From the NCBI GenBank assembly GCA_017620875.1, contig JAGAUH010000042.1, forward strand, positions 1-8,523: a stretch of DNA of 8,523 nucleotides. Direction: 5' to 3'. Numbering within the stretch: position 1 is the stretch's first letter; every line of letters starts with the position of its first letter. The position numbers were made by a program, and so were the translations under genes. The DNA is from Clostridia bacterium (GTDB lineage Bacteria; Bacillota; Clostridia; Christensenellales; Borkfalkiaceae). Shown here one piece after another: positions 1-4,915 of this stretch. The notes below the pieces were generated by a model. The model was not told the origin of the DNA and searched no databases. It saw only the letters and a program-made list of their open reading frames with translations.

Positions 1-1
1 A

Positions 2-469
2 CAAGTAGCAAAGGCTTTAGGTGTAAATAGAGTAACAATTGCTAATTGGGAAGCGGGTACAGCAAAAGCTTCTAGTTCAAGTAGAGAGAAAATGTCTTTA
101 TATTATGGTATTGGACCAGAGTATTTTTACGATAAAGAAATTGATGATAACATAAAAGATATGTTATATAAATCCGCAGAAAGAGCAAGAAAAGTAGTGG
201 ATATGTCAAGGGGAGAAAAAAACAAAGAAGAGGATTTTCAAAAGCTTTTTACATCTACATCTTTTGAGAGTGCTATGAAAAAATATATGTTCGCAATGAA
301 GATAATGTTAGCTGTAGCAGACGAAGGAGAGTTGGAGTTGCTAAGGACTGCTTATATTATTAATAAAAAAATGGGAGAAAGATTAGCGGCGATTATAAAA
401 TTAAGGGAAGAAGAAAAACAAGAAAAAGGTCCTTCGTTAAAGGAATTATTAGATAAATTTGAAGAATAA
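2..469 (+). CDS. XRE-family HTH transcriptional regulator, 5' end cut off by window
   Basis: The frame is open from base 2 to the TAA at 467-469, so the gene begins left of the window; the ATG at 92 is internal. The first visible residues read QVAKALGVNRVTIANWEAGT, the classic second half of a Cro/C1 (XRE) helix-turn-helix: helix 2, the turn at LGV, recognition helix NRVTIANWE, then a Gly-containing turn. A segment YYGIGPEYFYD resembles the usual last helix of the domain. The remaining ~105 residues are charged, mostly helical and rich in Lys/Glu, without an ImmA-type peptidase motif or membrane segment; they may serve dimerisation. Such proteins are DNA-binding repressors or activators. The gene lies just upstream of a two-gene unit on the same strand, with palindromes in between, so it may control that unit; this is inference. 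Family call is firm, target is not. Confidence 0.85.
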   Translation, partial: QVAKALGVNRVTIANWEAGTAKASSSSREKMSLYYGIGPEYFYDKEIDDNIKDMLYKSAERARKVVDMSRGEKNKEEDFQKLFTSTSFESAMKKYMFAMKIMLAVADEGELELLRTAYIINKKMGERLAAIIKLREEEKQEKGPSLKELLDKFEE

Positions 470-490
470 ATAGATAATAAAGGTAAAAGA

Positions 491-525
491 AAAGCCTTGC
501 TAAGGTTGCAACTTAACAAGGCTTT
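491..525 (+). terminator. Hairpin after the XRE gene, possible terminator
   Basis: AAAGCCTTG (491-499) pairs perfectly with CAAGGCTTT (517-525). After one mismatch, TAAG (501-504) pairs with CTTA (512-515), leaving a 7-base loop. It starts 21 bases after the XRE stop codon. On the plus strand no T-run follows (CGGGAGCAA), so termination there would be weak. On the minus strand the stem is followed by a T-rich stretch. The structure is clear; the terminator role is moderately supported. Confidence 0.5.
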
Positions 526-539
526 CGGGAGCAATATCG

Positions 540-579
540 TGTGATATCAATCCTCAAAAAGTAATATTATGATATCACA
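540..579. promoter_or_regulatory. Pair of TGATATCA palindromes, candidate operator
   Basis: TGTGATATCA (540-549) and TGATATCACA (570-579) form a 10-base inverted repeat with a 20-base spacer. Each half contains the self-complementary octamer TGATATCA (542-549 and 570-577), with centres 28 bases apart. They sit between the XRE gene and the next gene, just upstream of a possible promoter, which is where a binding site for the XRE protein would be expected. A third TGATATCA lies inside the next gene at 993-1000. Binding is inferred from position and symmetry only. Confidence 0.45.
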
Positions 580-590
580 TTATGGCAGAA

Positions 591-618
591 TTGTCAATGC
601 TTTTGGCTAGGTTATTAC
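591..618 (+). promoter_or_regulatory. Possible sigma-A-type promoter for the two-gene unit
   Basis: TTGTCA (591-596) lies 16 bases before TATTAC (613-618), a 5/6 match to -35 and a 4/6 match to -10. It lies just after the TGATATCA pair and about 70 bases before the ATG at 691, which would give a leader of roughly 65 bases. The -10 is poor, so this is a tentative call. Confidence 0.3.
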
Positions 619-690
619 CAAAAAGGAGGCGAAAACACAAAAAGGTACAGCTCTTTTACTTTATTAAATAAATTTAAGGAGCCTAATAAT

Positions 691-1638
691 ATGGTAATAA
701 AAAAAAGTAGAATTAATAGTGATAAGTACCTTTTATCACAGCCTATCGACTCAGATGTGTATATTAGAGTTGATAATGTGTCCTGTTTTTCAAAGCAACT
801 AAAAACTTTTGGCTTTGATGCGGATGTTGAAAACGGAGCATGTATTTTGCCTTGCGTGTTTAATAAATATGCAAAGAAAAATGCAGAAATGTTCTTTACG
901 GTAAATAGAAATTTACCTAAAGAAGAGTATGTTCAAATTAGATATTGGACAAGAACCCAGTGGGCAGGTAGGGGGGAAACTGAACAAGTAACTGATATCA
1001 TTTATATTGTAAAACAAAGATATCATAGGGATTATTTTTCTCCATATTCAGTTAGTTTTACATATGTAAAAAATGATGAAGAAGATTATATAATTTCTGA
1101 TAAAATCCAAAACACGATAGAAAATAAAGAAAAATTACTAAACACAGTTAATATGGTGTTAGGATTGTTTGGTGAATGTTGTATAGTAGGTCAAAATAAT
1201 GAAAGAATTAAACAAGTTCGCCTTGATTGGGATATTTTACCGCCAGGAGAATATCCGTGGGGCAGAATCCGTAATGTTCTTTCACGTGTTTGTGAGAATA
1301 AAAATCGAACAACTAAAGAGTTTATGTTGAGAAATTGCGAAGAAATTCATAAGTTGTCACCAGATTTTGTGGCTTATGGTCGTTCTGGGTTTAATGGTTA
1401 TGTGGTTTTTGGGTTCACAAAGAAAAATTTGTATGTTCTCGAAAGTTACTTGCCAGATAATGCAACCTATATTTTTGATAATAACTGGGAAGAATTGTCA
1501 AAACTTACAAAAGCACAAATCTTGATGGGTGACTTTTGTAAAGCGCGTTTGATTCACTCTAAATCTTGGAACAATCAACTAAAGAAAGTTGTAGGGGGAA
1601 CAAATAATGGGTACAAATCAACACGTAACACCACATAA
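691..1638 (+). CDS. Uncharacterised 315-residue protein, first gene of a DUF2188-linked pair
   Basis: The ATG at 691 is preceded by AAGGAG (676-681) with a 9-base gap, so the start is well supported. I do not recognise a named family. The protein looks cytosolic: no signal peptide or membrane helix. Residues 1-135 look beta-rich with basic/aromatic stretches (QIRYWTRTQW near 82-91). Residues 136-230 look helical. Residues 230-300 form a compact segment, GFNGYVVFGF, LYVLES, NATYIF, WEELSKLTKAQIL, ARLIHSKSW, whose spacing I recall from C-termini of other uncharacterised bacterial proteins; I cannot name it and no catalytic site is evident. The last 32 bases overlap the DUF2188 gene in another frame, so the two are probably co-transcribed and translationally coupled. 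With the XRE gene upstream this resembles a small accessory or defence-type cassette, but that role is speculation. Confidence 0.8.
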   Translation: MVIKKSRINSDKYLLSQPIDSDVYIRVDNVSCFSKQLKTFGFDADVENGACILPCVFNKYAKKNAEMFFTVNRNLPKEEYVQIRYWTRTQWAGRGETEQVTDIIYIVKQRYHRDYFSPYSVSFTYVKNDEEDYIISDKIQNTIENKEKLLNTVNMVLGLFGECCIVGQNNERIKQVRLDWDILPPGEYPWGRIRNVLSRVCENKNRTTKEFMLRNCEEIHKLSPDFVAYGRSGFNGYVVFGFTKKNLYVLESYLPDNATYIFDNNWEELSKLTKAQILMGDFCKARLIHSKSWNNQLKKVVGGTNNGYKSTRNTT

Positions 1639-1828
1639 TAGTGGATGGCAAGTTAAGGGCGCAGGAAATTCAAAGGCTACAGCAGTAACAAAAACGCAAT
1701 CAGAAGCAATATCTATTGCAAAAAGTATCGCTAAAAATAATAAATCTGAAGTGGTGATACATGGAACTAATGGAAGAATAAGAGAAAAAAATTCTTATGG
1801 AAATGACCCGTTTCCTCCAAAAGGATAA
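1607..1828 (+). CDS. DUF2188 domain protein
   Basis: This 73-residue protein is one whole DUF2188 domain. It shows the family's order of features: HVTPHNSGWQVKGAGNSKA (residues 6-24), the TKTQSEAISIAKSIAKNN helix (28-45), the EVVIHGTNGRIREKNSYG strand-turn (48-65) and the ending DPFPPKG (67-73). The domain is usually 60-75 residues, so this copy is complete. The ATG at 1607 lies inside the preceding gene and has an AGGGGG ribosome site at 1592-1597, so independent initiation within the overlap is plausible. The function of DUF2188 is unknown to me; the small, basic, soluble fold suggests a binding partner or nucleic-acid-binding accessory, which is inference. Its tight overlap with the upstream gene argues that the two proteins act together. 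Confidence 0.88.
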   Translation: MGTNQHVTPHNSGWQVKGAGNSKATAVTKTQSEAISIAKSIAKNNKSEVVIHGTNGRIREKNSYGNDPFPPKG

Positions 1829-1846
1829 TACAAGCAAAAAAGCAAA

Positions 1847-1890
1847 ATGGCGAACTATTTAGTTCGCCATAACTTTATATTTTCTATTTA
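1847..1890 (+). terminator. Rho-independent terminator of the two-gene unit
   Basis: ATGGCGAACTA (1847-1857) and TAGTTCGCCAT (1860-1870) are perfect reverse complements; allowing a realistic loop, about 9-10 pairs form. The stem starts 18 bases after the DUF2188 stop codon and is followed by a T-rich stretch (1873-1889). An A-rich stretch precedes it (1831-1847), giving a T-run on the minus strand, so it may act in both directions. Confidence 0.8.
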
Positions 1891-2085
1891 GGATTAAACA
1901 AAATTGCTATAAATGGAGAACTGATTTCCATAATAAAAAAGGGAACTATTACGGAGTAAAGATACGGGGTTGAAAAATTGCCATTATAACTATATATTAT
2001 TAATATGACTATAGTTAAAGTAAGGCTATATGGCGGTTAAATAGCCATAATTAGTCTAAAAACAATTAAATAAATGCTATATACA

Positions 2086-2115
2086 GGGCTAACGCGAAAT
2101 ACGTTAGCCCCTTTA
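2086..2115 (+). terminator. Strong GC-rich hairpin, possible terminator
   Basis: GGGCTAACG (2086-2094) pairs perfectly with CGTTAGCCC (2102-2110) around the 7-base loop CGAAATA. A short CTTTACTATT follows, so the T-tract is weak. It lies about 255 bases after the nearest plus-strand gene. It may terminate a transcript starting in this gap or be a structural element; the stem itself is unambiguous. Confidence 0.5.
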
Positions 2116-2122
2116 CTATTAA

Positions 2123-2159
2123 TCCCAAAAAATTTTTAGCTAGCAAAACTTTTTTGGGA
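2123..2159. repeat. Inverted repeat TCCCAAAAAA/TTTTTTGGGA
   Basis: TCCCAAAAAA (2123-2132) is the exact reverse complement of TTTTTTGGGA (2150-2159). The 17-base interior adds TTTT/AAAA pairing around AGCTAGC. It begins only 12 bases after the preceding hairpin. Its role is unknown; it could be a terminator or the scar of an inserted element. Confidence 0.6.
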
Positions 2160-2191
2160 ACCCTATTTTACGTTAAACACGGGTTACCAAT

Positions 2192-2225
2192 AAAAAAGCA
2201 TCAACCTGATGGTTGGTGCTTTTTT
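2192..2225. terminator. Bidirectional rho-independent terminator
   Basis: AAAAAAGCATCAACC (2192-2206) pairs with GGTTGGTGCTTTTTT (2211-2225) around the 4-base loop TGAT, with a single wobble-type mismatch. Both strands end in a run of six T's after a GC-containing stem, the textbook form of a two-way terminator. It lies in the gap between the plus-strand cassette and the end of the minus-strand AraC gene. Confidence 0.85.
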
Positions 2226-2333
2226 GTTGTACCATTTTGTAAGAATAGGCGAACTCGTAGAGTAAGGTATGATTGCATACTATGGGATAGTAAGGATAAT
2301 TACTGTTAAAAGGCGTGATAATCGTTGATAAAT

Positions 2334-2371
2334 AAAGCAGATACGATTTTTTAGTTTGTATTTGCTTTTTT
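2334..2371. terminator. Terminator hairpin downstream of the AraC gene
   Basis: AAAGCAGATAC (2334-2344) pairs with GTATTTGCTTT (2358-2368), eleven pairs including one G-T, with a 13-base loop. On the minus strand it lies about 80 bases after the AraC stop codon and is followed by TTTATTTAT. On the plus strand it is followed directly by a T-run (2366-2371). It is the nearest plausible end for the AraC transcript. Confidence 0.6.
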
Positions 2372-2450
2372 GACATTAAGAATTTTTTATTTTTATATAA
2401 ATTAAGATAATTTTTAGAAGTGTTGTGGATTTGTTTGTAAAAACTAAAGA

Positions 2451-3308
2451 TTAAAGTTTTAAATCCTTCCACTTTTTGTAGTCGGGGCTTATGGATTTGC
2501 GGTATTTGGTTGGGGTAAAACCTGTTTTTTCTTTAAAAAGTTTTAAAAAATATTGATAGTCGTAGCCAAGCGTTATTGCTATGCTTTCTACAGTGTCGTC
2601 CGAGCCAGCAAGCATACCTTTGGCAAGTTCTATTTTTCGGTTTGTTATAAATTGTATGGGAGAAACTCCCATATTTTTTTTAAATAACCTTATAAAATAC
2701 TTTTCGTTATATCCAAAAAGTGTGGCTAGTTCTTTTACGCTTTTAAAATCTGTTAAAGAGGAGTGAGTATTAAGATATTCTACTACGGATAAAAATCTTT
2801 TATCTGTGGCAGAAAAATCTTTTTGCGGTTGCATTGCTAAAGATATTTGTACTAATAGGCTAGTAAAAATTAAATCTCTTATATACTTGCATTCAAAATT
2901 ATTGTTTTCTAAAGATAATTGGTCTAATTGCGTAAACGTTAAAAGTATTTTTTGAAAATCCGGCACGTTTATTTTATTAGGCAGATAAAATTTTTCTTTA
3001 TCGGTGTTTGTTGGGGGAGTATCTAATTCTACAATTTCATAACTATCCAAAGTAAAATGTTGCCACCTAAACTCGCAAGTAGAAGGGGCGTATCCGCCAA
3101 AAAACGTTTCTTTTTCGGTTATATAAATATCGCCTTGCTTTAGTAAAATTTTTTCTTCCCCGTGTTGTAAATGCAGTTCTCCACTAGTAATTAAAAATAA
3201 TTCTTGAAAAGGTAGAGTTCGCCAAATGTGAGTTGTTTTTTTAAATTTTCCTTTAGAGCCAACCATATGGTTGGCTAGATTACTTAAATCTATTAAAAAA
3301 TATTTCAT
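2451..3308 (-). CDS. AraC/XylS-family transcriptional regulator
   Basis: This 285-residue protein has the normal length and layout of a one-domain-sensor AraC regulator. Residues ~15-95 look like the cupin-type ligand-binding domain: ELFLITSGELHLQHGEEKI, then the LKQGDIYIT turn. Residues ~170-272 are the DNA-binding domain with two helix-turn-helix motifs: SVKELATLFGYNEKYFIRLF with KNMGVSPIQFI (190-221), and VESIAITLGYDYQYFLKLFK with EKTGFTPTKYR (240-270), the family signature. Such proteins usually sense a sugar or related small molecule and activate nearby genes. It is divergent from the large LamG gene, with 138 bases between the two starts, so that gene is the natural target (inference). 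The ATG is the first possible in frame (a TAA lies 12 bases upstream), yet there is no visible ribosome site and a -10-like TATGAT lies so close that the mRNA may be leaderless. Confidence 0.93.
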   Translation of the reverse strand: MKYFLIDLSNLANHMVGSKGKFKKTTHIWRTLPFQELFLITSGELHLQHGEEKILLKQGDIYITEKETFFGGYAPSTCEFRWQHFTLDSYEIVELDTPPTNTDKEKFYLPNKINVPDFQKILLTFTQLDQLSLENNNFECKYIRDLIFTSLLVQISLAMQPQKDFSATDKRFLSVVEYLNTHSSLTDFKSVKELATLFGYNEKYFIRLFKKNMGVSPIQFITNRKIELAKGMLAGSDDTVESIAITLGYDYQYFLKLFKEKTGFTPTKYRKSISPDYKKWKDLKL

Positions 3309-3446
3309 AATTGTATTTTATCATAAAACGGGATAAATTTAAACAATTTTTTAAAAAAAGTCACTTTTAGTATGTAAATGTGCAAAAAAAGATATTTTTT
3401 TAACAAGTTAAAAATGATATAATTTAAGGTGTTGGAGGAAACGAAA
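3309..3446. promoter_or_regulatory. Divergent control region between the AraC and LamG genes
   Basis: On the minus strand TATGAT lies 11 bases before the AraC ATG, with TTGTTT 15 bases further upstream, a weak promoter with almost no leader. On the plus strand an extended -10, TGATATAAT (3415-3423), precedes the LamG gene. At the -35 position there is only a run of T's (3395-3401), facing a run of A's (3384-3390) to make an A7-GATA-T7 palindrome. A good extended -10 with no -35 is typical of activator-dependent promoters, and AraC proteins are often such activators. Regulation itself is inferred. Confidence 0.55.
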
Positions 3447-4915
3447 ATGAAGGCGAGAGTTTTTAAAACGATAAGCATTATTTGTTTGCTTTTAGTAACC
3501 GTTTTTAGTTTTGCTTTAGCAATTAACAAAAACGATAAAACTTATGCCGTTTCTACTTTAATATATCAAGTAGATTTTAGCGATAGCAACGATTATGGTA
3601 AAAACGTTGCTAGTAATTTACAAAGCGCGAGTTTTGTAAATAATGGTGGGGTAAGTTTTGTAAAGGATAGTTTTTTAAATAAAACTGCAGTTCAACTAAC
3701 TAGCACGGGCGTTAGACAAAACTATATAAAACTACCTAGCGATATTTTTAATGGTAAAACAAGCGTAACTATCAGTTACCACTTAAAAGTTAGTTCTACT
3801 TTGCCTGCATATTCTAGAGAGTTGGAGTATGGTAACGGCACTAATAGAATGGTATATATGCCTTTCCACCTAGCAGACTATTTTGGATATAGGATAGAGA
3901 AAAATTTAGTAGATTATGCTTTTGCCGGTACGGATACTTCTGTAGAAAGCAAAACGGAAGGTGAAATTAATTTGCCTAACGTAGGAACGATTTTACCTTT
4001 GTATAACGGATGGGTACTACGCAGTTACGTTTTAACTAACACTTATTTTGCGGTATACCAAAACGGAACTGAAATTTTAAGAAAAGAAGGTGATTTTACT
4101 GCTAGTCAGTTTTATGGTGCAAGCGGTTACGTATATCTAGGAGCAACGGATATGGATGAAACCGAAGACTTTAGTGGTAGTTTTGCCGATATTAGGGTTT
4201 ATGATGGAATTTTAACTCCAAAAGAAGTTGAAAAACAATATGGTACAACTTATAAAAATTATATAACTGACAAGTGGGATTTCGAAAACGAAAACGCAAA
4301 CAACTCTATAAGAGAATATAATGGAACGCTAGTTGGTAATGCAACGGTGAAAAAAGTTGATGGTAAAGGCGTTTTGTCGTTAGATGGAAGCAACCCGGGT
4401 GGGCTATCTACAACAAGAACTTCTATGACGGTACATCCAGGCTTTATATTTGGGCATAGAGAAATGACAGTTTCTGTAAATTTAAAAATTTCTTCCGACA
4501 TATCTAGTTATGCAAGAATTTTTGAGTTTGCGGTAGATAAAACCACCTATATGGCGTTATACGCAGGTTTTGGCGAAAAGGCTAACGTTAGGTTTGAGTT
4601 TACAAAAGATGCTAATAGTACTAGAGAAATACTAACTAAAGCCGACTATACGTTACCGCTAGACGAGTGGATAAACGTTACACTTACTTTAGGGTTAGAT
4701 AAATCGGCTTTGTATATAGATGGTTTACCCGTTGCTATTGTAGAAGATTTTAGATATAACGACGGAATTTTTTGGGCCAGACAATATGACAACCTAACTT
4801 CTTGGGAAGGCAGAGGAATAATGAGTTTTGGTAAAACTAGTTACTATAACGATAATCCTATTATTGCCGATTACGACTGTATAGAAATTTATAGTAAGGC
4901 ATTAACCGAACAAGA
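3414..4915 (+). repeat. Copy 1 of a ~1.5-kb direct repeat (promoter plus first two LamG domains)
   Basis: From the extended -10 through the second LamG domain this stretch aligns with 7014-8523, with only small length changes (one base in the leader, three codons near residue 305). Long blocks are identical, for example around 3620-3705, and the last 97 bases (4819-4915) match 8427-8523 exactly. Elsewhere synonymous and amino-acid changes are scattered. The repeat marks a tandem gene duplication or a local paralogue family. Confidence 0.9.
3434..3449 (+). promoter_or_regulatory. Ribosome site that sets the LamG gene start at 3447
   Basis: GGAGG (3434-3438) lies 8 bases before ATG 3447, an ideal spacing. 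The in-frame GTG at 3429 would lie upstream of this site and would add LEETK residues translated from the ribosome site itself. The paralogue downstream has the same arrangement (GGAGG 7033-7037, ATG 7046), and a lysine/arginine start right at this ATG gives a normal signal peptide. Confidence 0.9.

Larger units (their letters stand above)
1871..2450. other. Gene-free, hairpin-rich intergenic region
   Basis: I find no credible protein gene in these 580 bases: frames are short, lack ribosome sites and run through hairpins. The region holds the structures listed separately at 2086-2110, 2123-2159, 2192-2225 and 2334-2371. There is also an 8-pair inverted repeat TAACTATA/TATAGTTA (1987-1994 and 2010-2017). 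Next to it are two mutually exclusive small hairpins, GGCTAT/ATAGCC (2024-2029 and 2041-2046) and TATGGC/GCCATA (2029-2034 and 2044-2049). No tRNA or rRNA was recognised. It separates the plus-strand cassette from the end of the minus-strand AraC gene. Confidence 0.6.

Noticed and set aside
2086..2110. Integron attC-like site (GGCTAAC ... GTTAGCC)
   Set aside because: The ends resemble attC core sites, but the stem is perfect with no bulged bases, only 25 bases long, and there is no cassette array or integrase in view.
2173..2472. 99-codon minus-strand frame after the AraC gene
   Set aside because: It overlaps the end of the AraC gene, has no ribosome site, is low-complexity Lys/Tyr/Asn-rich, and its last part translates a terminator hairpin.
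3429..3446. Upstream GTG start for the first LamG gene (and TTG 7031 for the second)
   Set aside because: Both would start at or before the GGAGG ribosome site; the ATGs at 3447 and 7046 have ideal spacing and give normal signal peptides.
3305..3529. 74-codon minus-strand frame
   Set aside because: It spans the divergent promoter region and is antisense to the signal peptide of the LamG gene; composition is that of random AT-rich DNA.
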